Positions 7,361 through 15,846 of a stretch of 38,206 nucleotides of DNA are shown piece by piece (position 1 is the stretch's first letter; every line of letters begins with the position of its first letter). A model generated the notes under the pieces. It worked only from the letters and a program-made list of their open reading frames with translations. It made no database searches and had not been told where the DNA came from. Source of the stretch: Caminicella sporogenes DSM 14501. GTDB taxonomy: Bacteria > Bacillota > Clostridia > Peptostreptococcales > Caminicellaceae. The translations under genes were made by a program, and so were the position numbers. The DNA is taken from assembly GCF_900142285.1 (NCBI RefSeq), contig NZ_FRAJ01000016.1, forward strand, positions 30,883 through 69,088, read 5' to 3'.

Positions 7361-8608
7361 TTAATAATTATTATTTTCCCATTTTTTAAATATGATTGAA
7401 GCGTTATGTCCACCAAATCCAAATGAATTTGATAAAATATAACTAAGGTTTACATTTCGTCCATTATTTACTACATAATCAAGGTCACATTCTTTATCTT
7501 TAACTTTATATCCAATAGTAGCATGAATATGGTTATCTTCTAAAGATTTTATACATGCTATAGCTTCTACAGCTCCTGATGCTCCTAATAAATGGCCAAT
7601 CATAGATTTAGTTGAGCTTATAGGAATTTTATAAGCATAATCTTTGAATACCATTTTAATGGCTTTTGTTTCCAACTTGTCATTATAAGGAGTTGAAGTT
7701 CCATGTGCATTGATATAAGAAATGTCTTTAGGGTTTATATTTGCATCTTTTATTGCTAACTCCATTGCTTTTGCTTTACTTTCACTATCAGGAGTGGGAG
7801 CAGTTAGATGATAAGCATCACATGTAAAACCATATCCAACTACTTCACCATATATTTTTGCATTTCTTTTCAGTGCATGTTCAAGTTCTTCTAATATTAA
7901 AATTCCAGTACCTTCTCCCATAACAAAACCATCTCTTTCTTTATCAAAAGGTATAGAAGCACGTTTAGGATTATTTTTTAAAGATAAAGCATTAAGATTA
8001 GTAAAACCAGCTAACATAAGAGGCGTTATACAAGCTTCGCTAGCTCCAGAAATAACAATATCTGCATAACCGTATTGAATAGCTCTAAAAGCTTCACCGA
8101 TTGCATTAGTTCCTGCAGCACAGGCAGTTACAATTGTATTTGATATTCCTTTTGCATTAAAATTTATTGCAATATTTCCTGTTAAGATATTTGGTAAAGA
8201 TTTAGGAATCAATAGGGGAGAAACCATATTCATTCCACCATCTAATAATTTTGCAGTTTCTTCTACAATTGTAATGATGCCGCCTACTCCATTTCCAATA
8301 GATACTCCCAATCTTTCATTATCAAAATTTGCTTTATCTAATTCTGCATCATGGTAAGCTTCAATTGCTGCAATTATTCCTAATTGAGAAAAACGGTCTA
8401 ATCTATTTATCTGTTTTCTACTAAAAAAATTATGCGGGTCAAAATTTTTTACTTCTGCTGCTATTTTTACTTTAGAGTTTTCTACATCAAAGGATTTAAT
8501 AAAATCAATACCGCATAATCCGTTTTTAGTATTATTCCAAAATTCATTTACAGTATTTCCTATAGGGGTAACAGCTCCAAGACCTGTAACTACAACTCTT
8601 CTTTTCAT
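7361..8608 (-). CDS. fabF: Beta-ketoacyl-ACP synthase II, probably dedicated to biotin precursor synthesis
   Basis: KAS II elongates acyl-ACP by decarboxylative condensation with malonyl-ACP. The 415-aa protein is full length and carries the Cys-His-His triad: Cys163 in TACAAGTNAIGEAF, His302 in NAHGTSTPYND and His339 in SMIGHLLGASGAVEA. These positions almost match E. coli FabF (163, 303, 340). The start is ATG 8608, with GGAGG immediately upstream; an in-frame ATG at 8620 overlaps that site. It follows the acyl carrier protein gene by 38 nt on the - strand and diverges from bioF across a BirA-like operator. I infer that it elongates malonyl-ACP methyl ester towards pimeloyl-ACP methyl ester; it could also serve general fatty acid synthesis. 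Confidence 0.93.
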   Translation of the reverse strand: MKRRVVVTGLGAVTPIGNTVNEFWNNTKNGLCGIDFIKSFDVENSKVKIAAEVKNFDPHNFFSRKQINRLDRFSQLGIIAAIEAYHDAELDKANFDNERLGVSIGNGVGGIITIVEETAKLLDGGMNMVSPLLIPKSLPNILTGNIAINFNAKGISNTIVTACAAGTNAIGEAFRAIQYGYADIVISGASEACITPLMLAGFTNLNALSLKNNPKRASIPFDKERDGFVMGEGTGILILEELEHALKRNAKIYGEVVGYGFTCDAYHLTAPTPDSESKAKAMELAIKDANINPKDISYINAHGTSTPYNDKLETKAIKMVFKDYAYKIPISSTKSMIGHLLGASGAVEAIACIKSLEDNHIHATIGYKVKDKECDLDYVVNNGRNVNLSYILSNSFGFGGHNASIIFKKWENNNY

Positions 8609-8646
8609 AAATACCTCCATGAGAATTAAAAAAGTATAAAATAAGT

Positions 8647-8880
8647 TTACAAGTTGAGTTTACTTTCGATATTTCTAACAATATCTTCAACTGTTTTAAA
8701 TTCTGCAATTTCTTCATTCTCAATATTAATTTTAAATTTGTTTTCTAAAGCAATAATAATTTGAGATATATCTAAAGAATCAGCATCTAACTCATCATAT
8801 AAATGACTTTTTAATAAAATCTCATCTTCAGGAATTCCCATTACATCAATAATTAGATTTTTTACATTTTCAAATATCAT
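8647..8880 (-). CDS. acpP: Acyl carrier protein, biotin-locus copy
   Basis: This is a 77-aa acidic helical carrier protein. The motif ELDADSLDISQI contains Ser35, the site for 4'-phosphopantetheine. Length and motif are normal for an ACP, although the sequence is more Asn/Ile-rich than housekeeping ACPs and helix II after DSL is atypical (DISQIIIALE). AACGGAGGTAGTAAT precedes the ATG. It is the first gene of the - strand arm and is followed by fabF. Its position opposite bioF-bioH-bioC suggests that it is the private carrier on which BioC methylates malonate and FabF extends it. The main ACP gene would be elsewhere. Confidence 0.92.
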   Translation of the reverse strand: MIFENVKNLIIDVMGIPEDEILLKSHLYDELDADSLDISQIIIALENKFKINIENEEIAEFKTVEDIVRNIESKLNL

Positions 8881-8923
8881 TATTACTACCTCCGTTTTTT
8901 TATAATAGAGAATACAATATTAT

Positions 8924-8950
8924 ATTATATATTTTTTTGAAAAATGTAAA
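8924..8950 (-). promoter_or_regulatory. Promoter candidate for acpP-fabF
   Basis: On the - strand TTTACA (8950-8945) and TATAAT (8929-8924) are separated by 15 nt; a second TATAAT is at 8924-8919 with a 20-nt spacer. The -35 lies inside the left arm of the BirA-like operator. Spacing is not ideal, so the exact -10 is uncertain. Confidence 0.45.
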
Positions 8951-8975
8951 CTAATTTTTAAAAATAAGTTGACAA
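8944..8975. promoter_or_regulatory. BirA-type biotin operator between the two divergent arms
   Basis: ATGTAAACT (8944-8952) and AGTTGACAA (8967-8975) are inverted half-sites separated by exactly 14 nt. The known BirA consensus is TTGTAAACC, a spacer of about 14-16 nt, then GGTTTACAA; each half-site here agrees at 7 of 9 bases. It covers the -35 of the bioF promoter (8969-8974) and the likely -35 of acpP (8945-8950), so one BirA dimer could repress both directions when biotin is plentiful. The sequence match is direct; binding by BirA is inferred. Confidence 0.65.
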
Positions 8976-8997
8976 TTATATCTTATTGATATATTTT
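8969..8997 (+). promoter_or_regulatory. Promoter of bioF-bioH-bioC
   Basis: A consensus TTGACA at 8969-8974 is followed after 17 nt by TATTTT at 8992-8997 (TATATT at 8990-8995 is an alternative). The -35 overlaps the right arm of the BirA-like operator. Confidence 0.55.
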
Positions 8998-9044
8998 TAT
9001 AGTGAAATGCTTTTAATTTTAATATAAAAAATAGAGGAATAATT

Positions 9045-10220
9045 ATGGAAAATATTTTTAATAGTATGCTATCTTCTTTGAAAGAAAAAGGATTATATAG
9101 AGGAGATTTTAAATATTTAAATTCAGAGCAGGCTTCTAAAGTGAAGATTAATAATAAAGAAGTTATTTTATTAGGTTCAAATAATTATTTAGGACTTTGT
9201 AATGATATTCGTTTGAAAGAAGCTGTTATAGATACAGTAAATAAATATGGATTTGGTTCTGGGGGCTCACGATTAACGACAGGGTCTTATGATTTACACA
9301 GGAAGTTAGAAGAAAAAATTGCTCATTTTAAAGGGGTAGAAGCTAGTTTGGTTTTTAGTACTGGCTATATGGCAAATGTAGGGATAATCTCATCTCTTTG
9401 TGATAGAAAATGGGTTATTTTTTCAGATAGAAGTAATCATGCTAGTATTATTGATGGCTGTTTACTAAGTGGTGCAAAACTTGTTAGATATAAACATTGT
9501 GATATGGATGACCTTGAGCGAAAAATACGAGAAAATAAAGGTAAATATAATTTGATTGTAACAGATGGGGTTTTTAGCATGGATGGAGATGTAGCACCAT
9601 TACCCAATATTATAAAACTGGCAAAAAAGTATGAAATAGTTACAATGGTTGATGATGCTCATGGAGTGGGTATTCTAGGAGAAAACGGTTCAGGTACTGC
9701 AAAATATTTTAAGCTTAGTGACCAGATAGATATACAAATGGGAACATTGAGTAAAGCTATAGGTTCTATTGGAGGATATGTGGCAGGAAAGAAATATTTT
9801 ATTGATTATTTTAGAAATATTGCTAGAAGTTTTATTTTTTCAACAGCATTGCCTCCAGCAGCTATTGCAGCATCTATTAAAGCTATTGAAATTATTGAAA
9901 AAGACAAATTTAGAAGAAAACATCTCTTAAAAATGGCTGATTGGTTTAAAAATAAACTTATTGAGGCAGGATTTCAGGTTACAAGAACTATTACACCTAT
10001 CATACCGGTGATTGTAGGAGATTCAAAAAATACAGTGAAGCTTAGTGAAAGTTTATTAGAGGAAGGAATTTATGTACCAGCTATAAGACCGCCTACAGTA
10101 CCAAGTGGAACTAGCAGGTTGAGAATTTCATTGATGGCTACTCATACTTATGATGATTTGAGATATGTAATAGATGTAATTAAATTTCATGGAAAAAGGT
10201 TAGGGATTATTGAAGGATGA
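9045..10220 (+). CDS. bioF: 8-amino-7-oxononanoate synthase (KAPA synthase)
   Basis: BioF is a PLP enzyme that condenses pimeloyl-ACP (or -CoA) with alanine to give KAPA, the first ring-building precursor of biotin. The 391-aa alpha-oxoamine synthase has SNNYLGL near the N-terminus, GSGGSRLTTG (71-80), DDAHGVG (203-209) and the Schiff-base Lys237 in TLSKAIGSIGGYVAG. The close relative 2-amino-3-ketobutyrate ligase (Kbl) has the same fold; the neighbours bioH-like and bioC decide for BioF. AGAGGAAT precedes ATG 9045. It is the first gene of the + arm, and the next gene starts 4 nt after its stop. Confidence 0.92.
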   Translation: MENIFNSMLSSLKEKGLYRGDFKYLNSEQASKVKINNKEVILLGSNNYLGLCNDIRLKEAVIDTVNKYGFGSGGSRLTTGSYDLHRKLEEKIAHFKGVEASLVFSTGYMANVGIISSLCDRKWVIFSDRSNHASIIDGCLLSGAKLVRYKHCDMDDLERKIRENKGKYNLIVTDGVFSMDGDVAPLPNIIKLAKKYEIVTMVDDAHGVGILGENGSGTAKYFKLSDQIDIQMGTLSKAIGSIGGYVAGKKYFIDYFRNIARSFIFSTALPPAAIAASIKAIEIIEKDKFRRKHLLKMADWFKNKLIEAGFQVTRTITPIIPVIVGDSKNTVKLSESLLEEGIYVPAIRPPTVPSGTSRLRISLMATHTYDDLRYVIDVIKFHGKRLGIIEG

Positions 10221-10224
10221 TTTT

Positions 10225-10974
10225 ATGAAAAACTATTTAATAATATTATCAGGTTGGGCAGTTCATCAGTTTGTATGGATACCCATTTGTAATTTGTTAA
10301 AAGAAGATTATGAAATAATTATTATAGATTGGAATGATGTTGTTCTATTAAATGGATTTAAACAAAAAGTTATTACTGTTCTAAAAGAAAGGAATATCTG
10401 TAAGTTTTCAATTTTAGGGTGGTCTTTAGGTTCTTTGGTAGCGATAGAAGTAGCAACTAGTTGTTCTTTTCAGATTGATAAAATGATTTTGATTAGTGGT
10501 ACAAGTAAATTTGTGCAAAATCAAGCAGATAACTACAATATTGGATGGCACAGAAAAATTCTCGATAGAATGATTTATATGTTAAAAAAGTATCCTGAAG
10601 AAACTTTAAGAAAATTTTATAAAAATCTTTTTAGTAAAGAAGAATTGAAAAATGGTTACTATAATTGTTTTATTGAAAAATCACCTCTTTTTGATAAAAA
10701 GGGTTCAATAGAGTCTTTAATTTTAGGATTAAAGTATTTAAGATTTAAAGATTTAAAAGACAAAATTAGTGATTTAAATATGTCAGTATTATTGATACAT
10801 GGTGATGAAGATATAATTTGTCCTATTGAGGCTTCTGAATATATAAAGATTAATTTAAATAAATCATCTAGATTAGTGCCATTTATTAAAACCGGACATA
10901 TGCCGTTTTATACAAAACCAAATCAATGTTATGAAGTTATTAAAAATTTTATGTTGGATGGAGAGATAATATAA
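10225..10974 (+). CDS. bioH: Alpha/beta hydrolase, BioH-like pimeloyl-ACP methyl ester esterase
   Basis: This enzyme should remove the methyl ester from pimeloyl-ACP methyl ester, ending chain extension and freeing pimeloyl-ACP for BioF. The 249-aa alpha/beta hydrolase has ILSGWAVHQFVW as oxyanion-hole strand, nucleophile elbow GWSLGS (Ser67), acid in HGDEDIICP (Asp194 or Asp196) and His225 in KTGHMPFY. GWSLGS and the overall length resemble E. coli BioH. The start is ATG 10225 behind GAAGGA; an in-frame TTG at 10210 overlaps bioF. Placement between bioF and bioC supports the role. BioG or other esterase families are alternatives, hence moderate certainty on the name. Confidence 0.78.
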   Translation: MKNYLIILSGWAVHQFVWIPICNLLKEDYEIIIIDWNDVVLLNGFKQKVITVLKERNICKFSILGWSLGSLVAIEVATSCSFQIDKMILISGTSKFVQNQADNYNIGWHRKILDRMIYMLKKYPEETLRKFYKNLFSKEELKNGYYNCFIEKSPLFDKKGSIESLILGLKYLRFKDLKDKISDLNMSVLLIHGDEDIICPIEASEYIKINLNKSSRLVPFIKTGHMPFYTKPNQCYEVIKNFMLDGEII

Positions 10975-10975
10975 T

Positions 10976-11809
10976 ATGATTGATAAAGAAAAACTAAAAA
11001 GAAGATTTAGTAGAAATGTTAAGAATTATAATAAATATGCCAATGTACAAAAAAAGATGGGCGATAATCTAATTAATCATATTAAAAATGATAATTTACA
11101 TATAAAAAAAATATTGGAAATTGGCTGTGGAACAGGTTATCTTACTAAAAAGTTGATAAATAATTTTTCAAGTGCACAAATTACTGCAGTAGATATTGCA
11201 CCGGGTATGATTGAGTATGTGAAATCCAATATAAAATATAACAATGTAAGTTTTATTTGTGGAGATATTGAAGAAATAGATTTAAGTGGTAAATATGATT
11301 TGATTATATCGAATGCAACTTTTCAATGGTTTAATTATTTAGAAAAGACAATTGATAAATTGATTGGATTGCTTAATATAAATGGTATTTTATGTTTTTC
11401 AACATTTGGTAAATATACATTTAAAGAGTTGGGCGAAGCTTTTAATAAGGCAAAGAATATACTAAAAGTAAGTGAGAAAGTTTCGCCTAGTCAATCCTTT
11501 TATTCTTCAAAAGAGCTGTTTGATATATGTAACAATATAAATAGAAATAATTTAAAAGATATAGAGATTGATTTATTAGAAACTTATGAATATGAATATT
11601 TTAACTGTTGTACAGATTTTTTGTATTCAGTAAAAAAAATAGGTGCTAATAATAGTCAAAGAGGAAGAAACATAACTACTCCTGATTTTATAAAAAAAGT
11701 TATTGATATTTATGATAGAGATTATCAAAAAAATGGTAAAGTTGTAGCAACTTATCATATATTATACGTATATATAAAGCTTATTCATGACTATAAAGCA
11801 AATATTTGA
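10976..11809 (+). CDS. bioC: Malonyl-ACP O-methyltransferase
   Basis: BioC methylates the free carboxyl of malonyl-ACP with S-adenosylmethionine, disguising it so that the fatty acid enzymes can lengthen it to pimeloyl-ACP methyl ester. The 277-aa protein opens with KEKLKRRFSRNVKNYNKYA, the BioC-type N-terminus (FS....YN.YA..Q). It has the SAM-binding motif ILEIGCGTGYLT (from residue 46) and the motif ISNATFQWF typical of BioC. It starts 1 nt after the bioH-like stop, with GGAGAG upstream. A terminator follows at 11824. No bioA, bioD or bioB accompanies it. Confidence 0.93.
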   Translation: MIDKEKLKRRFSRNVKNYNKYANVQKKMGDNLINHIKNDNLHIKKILEIGCGTGYLTKKLINNFSSAQITAVDIAPGMIEYVKSNIKYNNVSFICGDIEEIDLSGKYDLIISNATFQWFNYLEKTIDKLIGLLNINGILCFSTFGKYTFKELGEAFNKAKNILKVSEKVSPSQSFYSSKELFDICNNINRNNLKDIEIDLLETYEYEYFNCCTDFLYSVKKIGANNSQRGRNITTPDFIKKVIDIYDRDYQKNGKVVATYHILYVYIKLIHDYKANI

Positions 11810-11823
11810 TAAAATGATAAAAG

Positions 11824-11859
11824 GGTAGAGATTTCATTTTAAAATCTCTGCCTTTTTTA
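11824..11859 (+). terminator. Rho-independent terminator after bioC
   Basis: GGTAGAGATT and AATCTCTGCC form a stem (one G-U pair) and are followed by TTTTTTAT. It ends the biotin arm just before the pot promoter. Confidence 0.85.
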
Positions 11860-11888
11860 TTGACAAAAGGTATAAAAATTATTATAAT
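11860..11888 (+). promoter_or_regulatory. Promoter of potABCD
   Basis: Perfect consensus hexamers TTGACA (11860-11865) and TATAAT (11883-11888) with a 17-nt spacer. Transcription would start near 11895. Confidence 0.85.
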
Positions 11889-11899
11889 TCATCTGAACG

Positions 11900-11928
11900 T
11901 GTTTAGTTAATCTAAACAAAAAGTTTAG
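11900..11928. promoter_or_regulatory. Inverted repeat in the potABCD leader, possible operator
   Basis: TGTTTAG (11900-11906) and CTAAACA (11912-11918) are perfect inverted arms around TTAAT, and a further GTTTAG lies at 11923-11928. The repeat is a few bases after the predicted transcription start, where a repressor would block transcription. The regulator is unknown and none is encoded nearby. Confidence 0.5.
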
Positions 11929-11981
11929 TATTAGTGAGAAAATCACATGATATAGAAAAAACTAGTATAGGAGGAAGATAA

Positions 11982-13037
11982 TTGAAGGTGAATATACTTG
12001 AATTAATTAATGTCTATAAAGATTATGAAGGACACAGAGCTTTAAGTAACATAAATTTGTATGTGCGAAAAAATGAATTCATAACATTACTTGGACCAAG
12101 TGGCTGTGGAAAGACTACAACGCTTAGACTTATTGCAGGTTTTGAACATCCTACATCTGGAGAAATTTTATTTGAAGGAAAGAACATAGCAGATCTTCCG
12201 CCTTATAAAAGAAAAGTAAATACAGTATTTCAAAAATATGCTCTTTTTCCCCATTTGAATATTTATGAAAATATTGCTTTTGGATTAAAAATAAAGAAAA
12301 TGGACAAAAAAGTTATAGATAAAAAAGTAAAAGAAATATTATCTTTAGTAAATTTACAAGGTTTTGAAAAGAGGTCAGTAGATTCTTTAAGTGGAGGACA
12401 GCAGCAGAGAATTGCTATTGCAAGGGCTTTAGTTAATGAACCGGAGGTACTTTTATTAGACGAGCCTTTAGGAGCACTTGATTTGAAGCTTAGAAAAGAA
12501 ATGCAGATTGAACTTAAAAAAATGCAGCAAAAATTAGGGATAACATTTGTTTTTGTTACTCATGATCAAGAAGAAGCACTTACTATGTCTGATACTATAG
12601 TAGTTATGAAAGATGGAGAAATACAGCAAATAGGTACTCCTGAAGATATATATAATGAACCTAAAAACGCATTTGTTGCAGAGTTTATTGGTGAAAGTAC
12701 TATAATCGATGGGATTATGCATGAAGATTATTTAGTTGAATTTGCAGGTAAAAAATTTAAATGTCTAGATAGTGGTTTTGCTAAAAATGAAGCAGTAGAT
12801 GTAGTTATTCGTCCTGAAGACATTAAAGTAGTAGATGTAAAAGAAGGAATGTTGATAGGATTAGTTAAATCTGTAATATTTAAAGGAGTTCATTATGAGA
12901 TTATAGTAGCTACAAATACTAATACTTTTAAGATACATAGTACTAAAATGGCACCGATAGGAGAAAGAGTAGGTCTTATAATAGAACCAAATGATATTCA
13001 TATCATGAAAAAGGAGAGGGGTAGAGTTGAAGGATAA
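11982..13037 (+). CDS. potA: Spermidine/putrescine ABC transporter ATP-binding protein
   Basis: PotA energises polyamine import. The 351-aa protein has an N-terminal ATPase domain with Walker [10 protein letters not shown] (38-46), signature LSGGQQQR (from 136), Walker B VLLLDEP (156-162) and H-loop [12 protein letters not shown] (His194). A C-terminal TOBE-type regulatory domain spans about residues 240-350 ([14 protein letters not shown]). The TTG start at 11982 is chosen because AGGAGG at 11969-11974 is 7 nt upstream; the GTG at 11988 is too far. It overlaps potB by 11 nt. The order ATPase, two permeases, binding lipoprotein is the classic potABCD layout, which supports the substrate. Confidence 0.92.
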   Translation: MKVNILELINVYKDYEGHRALSNINLYVRKNEFITLLGPSGCGKTTTLRLIAGFEHPTSGEILFEGKNIADLPPYKRKVNTVFQKYALFPHLNIYENIAFGLKIKKMDKKVIDKKVKEILSLVNLQGFEKRSVDSLSGGQQQRIAIARALVNEPEVLLLDEPLGALDLKLRKEMQIELKKMQQKLGITFVFVTHDQEEALTMSDTIVVMKDGEIQQIGTPEDIYNEPKNAFVAEFIGESTIIDGIMHEDYLVEFAGKKFKCLDSGFAKNEAVDVVIRPEDIKVVDVKEGMLIGLVKSVIFKGVHYEIIVATNTNTFKIHSTKMAPIGERVGLIIEPNDIHIMKKERGRVEG

Positions 13038-13848
13038 ATTACTTGCATATCCTTATATAGTTTGGATGGGATTGTTTATAGTAGTTCCTATATTTTTAGT
13101 ATTATATTTTAGTTTAGTAACTAATGGAACTTCTGAATTAACTTTTACATTAGACCATTTTAAACGTTTTTTTGACCCATTATATATTGGAGTGTTAGTT
13201 CATTCGATAAATTTAGCTTTTATAAGTACGGTAATATGCCTTGTTTTAGGGTATCCTATGGCATTTATTATATCAAAGGTTTCTATGCGTTTTAGAAATG
13301 TAATGGTTTTATTTTTTGTTATTCCCATGTGGATGAATTTTTTACTTAGAACTTATGCTTGGATGACACTTTTAGAACGTAATGGACTTATAAATAAATT
13401 TTTGAGATTTTTACATTTTCCAGAAGTTAATATTATGTATACTAGTGGAGCAGTGATATTGGGGATGGTATACAATTTTCTTCCATTTATGGTACTTCCT
13501 ATATATTCAGTTCTCGTAAAGATTGATAAAAATTTAATAGAAACAGCACAAGATTTAGGTGCTAATGAATTTAAAGTATTTTTAAAAGTTATACTGCCTT
13601 TGAGTTTACCCGGAGTAATATCTGGTATAATAATGGTTTTTATGCCGGCTATTACGACCTTTGTAATTTCACGATTGCTTGGTGGAGGACAGTTTACATT
13701 AATAGGAAATTTAATAGAACAGCAGTTTTTGGGAGTTTATGATTGGAATTTTGGTTCAGCTATATCTATAATTATGATGTTAATTATACTACTAAGTATG
13801 GTGATTTTAGGTAAATACAGTAAAGAGGAGGGAGTAGGACTTTGGTAA
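13027..13848 (+). CDS. potB: Spermidine/putrescine ABC transporter permease PotB
   Basis: This 273-aa inner-membrane permease has about six transmembrane segments and starts [20 protein letters not shown]. The EAA loop [20 protein letters not shown], which contacts PotA, is at about residues 179-198. [13 protein letters not shown] is a conserved PotB feature. The start is TTG 13027 inside the end of potA, with AGGAGAGGGG upstream, so translation is coupled. It pairs with PotC to form the channel. Confidence 0.9.
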   Translation: MKDKLLAYPYIVWMGLFIVVPIFLVLYFSLVTNGTSELTFTLDHFKRFFDPLYIGVLVHSINLAFISTVICLVLGYPMAFIISKVSMRFRNVMVLFFVIPMWMNFLLRTYAWMTLLERNGLINKFLRFLHFPEVNIMYTSGAVILGMVYNFLPFMVLPIYSVLVKIDKNLIETAQDLGANEFKVFLKVILPLSLPGVISGIIMVFMPAITTFVISRLLGGGQFTLIGNLIEQQFLGVYDWNFGSAISIIMMLIILLSMVILGKYSKEEGVGLW

Positions 13849-14624
13849 AAGTAGTTAAAAGATTATATACATTTTTAATATATCTGTTTTTGTATGCTCC
13901 TATCCTTATACTTATGTTTTTTTCATTTAATAAATCACGTTTTCGTGGAAATTGGGGAGGATTTACATTAAAATGGTATAAGGCATTATTTCAAGATGCT
14001 CAAATAATGTCTTCGCTTTATTATACTATTTCTATAGCTATAATTTCTTCAATAGTAGCTACTGTAATAGGAACTGCTGCTGCAATAGGTATATATAAAA
14101 TGGATAGAAAGATGAAAAATTTAATTTTAAATTTGACTTATATACCTGTACTTAATGCTGATATAGTTACAGGAGTATCTTTAATGATTTTGTTTATTTT
14201 TATCAAGTTGCCATTAGGTTTTTTGAGCCTACTTATTGCACATATTACATTTAATATTCCGTATGTAATTTTGTCAGTACTTCCTAAGTTAAGGCAGTTA
14301 GATAATAATATATATGAAGCAGCTTTAGATTTAGGAGCTACTCCGGGATATGCTATGAGAAAAGTGATATTGCCTGAAATTATGCCTGGAATCATAACGG
14401 GAGCACTTTTATCTTTTACTCTTTCAATAGATGATTTTGTTATAAGTTTTTTCACAACGGGTTCAGGAGTATCAAACCTATCAATTACTATTTATTCTAT
14501 GGCGAGAAGGGGCATAAACCCTAAAATAAATGCTTTATCAACACTTATGTTTATAGCAGTTTTATCTTTGCTTTTTGTTATCAATATGAGATGGAATAAA
14601 AATGAAAAGGAGAGTGTTCAATGA
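13842..14624 (+). CDS. potC: Spermidine/putrescine ABC transporter permease PotC
   Basis: This 260-aa permease has about six membrane segments. FSFNKSRFRGNWGGFTLKWY in the first external loop and the EAA loop EAALDLGATPGYAMRKVILP are characteristic of PotC. The TTG start at 13842 overlaps potB by 7 nt, behind GAGGAGGGAG. Its stop overlaps the potD ATG (ATGA at 14621-14624). It is the third consecutive gene in this operon that starts with TTG. Confidence 0.9.
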   Translation: MVKVVKRLYTFLIYLFLYAPILILMFFSFNKSRFRGNWGGFTLKWYKALFQDAQIMSSLYYTISIAIISSIVATVIGTAAAIGIYKMDRKMKNLILNLTYIPVLNADIVTGVSLMILFIFIKLPLGFLSLLIAHITFNIPYVILSVLPKLRQLDNNIYEAALDLGATPGYAMRKVILPEIMPGIITGALLSFTLSIDDFVISFFTTGSGVSNLSITIYSMARRGINPKINALSTLMFIAVLSLLFVINMRWNKNEKESVQ

Positions 14625-15670
14625 GAGGAATAATGAGAAAAGTATTTGCTATTTCTATGATTGTTTTAATACTTGCTTCTATTACTGGTTGTCAAAAAGA
14701 AAACAAAGTTACTTTAAATGTTTATAATTGGGGAGATTATATTGATGAATCAGTTATAAAAGAATTTGAAAAAAAATATGGTATAAAAGTAAATTATGAG
14801 ATGTTTGATACAAATGAAGCTATGTATGCAAAGATAAAATCAGGTGGAGTAAATTATGATGTTGCTTTTCCTTCAGATTATATGATTAGTAAGATGATTA
14901 AGGAAGATATGCTTTATAAAATAGATTTTAACAATATTCCAAATTATAAATATATAGATGAAAGATTTAAAAATTTAGAATATGACCCAAATAGTGAGTA
15001 TTCTGTACCATATATGTGGGGGACTGTAGGAATTTTATATAATAAAAAAATGGTAAAAGATAAAGTAGATAGTTGGAATATATTGTGGGATGAAAAGTAT
15101 AAAAAACAAATTATTATGCAGGATAGTCAAAGAGAAACTATAGGGGTAGCACTACAAAAGTTAGGTTATTCTGTGAATACCAAAAATATAAAGGAGTTAG
15201 AAGAAGCTAAAAGAGAACTAATAAAGCAAAAACCTTTAGTTTTAGCATATGTAGTTGATGAAGTAAAAGATAAAATGGTAAGTGGAGAAGCTGCATTAGC
15301 TGTGGTATGGGCTGGAGATGCAGTTGCTATGAAAGAGGAAAATCCAGATTTAGAATTTGTGGTGCCAAAAGAAGGAAGTAACTTTTTTGTCGATGCTATG
15401 GTAATTCCAAAGACTTCAAAGCATAAAAAAGAAGCTGAGATGTTTATAAACTTTATGTGTGAACCTGAGATAGCCTTTAAAAATACTGATTATATTAAAT
15501 ATTCTACTCCACATACAGAAGCAAGAAAAATGTTAGACCCAAAAGTAGCAAATGACCCAGTTGCTTATCCAAGTGATGAAGTTCTTAAGAGATGTGAAGT
15601 ATATAAAGATTTAAGTGATATAGCTAAAGAATATGATCGCATTTGGACTGAAATAAAAGCTGCAAAATAA
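14621..15670 (+). CDS. potD: Spermidine/putrescine-binding lipoprotein PotD
   Basis: This 349-aa extracellular polyamine-binding protein has a signal peptide ending in the lipobox SITGC (Cys24). The mature start KVTLNVYNWGDYIDESVIKE is the PotD/PotF hallmark, and Asp/Trp residues such as those in VVWAGDAVAM are expected to bind the amines. AAGGAGAG lies 6 nt before ATG 14621. It is last in the operon and is followed at once by a strong terminator. Binding preference between spermidine and putrescine cannot be read from the sequence. Confidence 0.92.
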   Translation: MRGIMRKVFAISMIVLILASITGCQKENKVTLNVYNWGDYIDESVIKEFEKKYGIKVNYEMFDTNEAMYAKIKSGGVNYDVAFPSDYMISKMIKEDMLYKIDFNNIPNYKYIDERFKNLEYDPNSEYSVPYMWGTVGILYNKKMVKDKVDSWNILWDEKYKKQIIMQDSQRETIGVALQKLGYSVNTKNIKELEEAKRELIKQKPLVLAYVVDEVKDKMVSGEAALAVVWAGDAVAMKEENPDLEFVVPKEGSNFFVDAMVIPKTSKHKKEAEMFINFMCEPEIAFKNTDYIKYSTPHTEARKMLDPKVANDPVAYPSDEVLKRCEVYKDLSDIAKEYDRIWTEIKAAK

Positions 15671-15675
15671 GTATA

Positions 15676-15730
15676 AAGAAGAACTCTTTTCATAAAATAT
15701 AGAAGAAAAGAGTTCTTCTTTTGTTTTTTA
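15676..15730 (+). terminator. Rho-independent terminator after potD
   Basis: AAGAAGAACTCTTTTC pairs perfectly with GAAAAGAGTTCTTCTT across a 13-nt loop, then TTGTTTTTT follows. Confidence 0.92.
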
Positions 15731-15776
15731 AATATCGTTTACAAAAAAATTTTAATACTTATAAAAAAATTTAAAC

Positions 15777-15804
15777 TTGACAAGACAAAAAAAAAGAGTA
15801 ATGT
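15777..15804 (+). promoter_or_regulatory. Promoter of the ArsB/NhaD-type transporter gene
   Basis: TTGACA at 15777-15782 and TAATGT at 15799-15804, with a 16-nt spacer, lie about 43 nt upstream of the start codon. Confidence 0.5.
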
Positions 15805-15846
15805 AATAATGTAAAATAATAAAATTTTATAGGAGATGAGGAAAAT

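Noticed and set aside
7361-8880. Treating fabF and acp as the housekeeping fatty acid genes.
   Set aside because: No other fab genes are adjacent, and the BirA-like site and divergent bio genes point to a dedicated role, although this cannot be excluded from the window alone.
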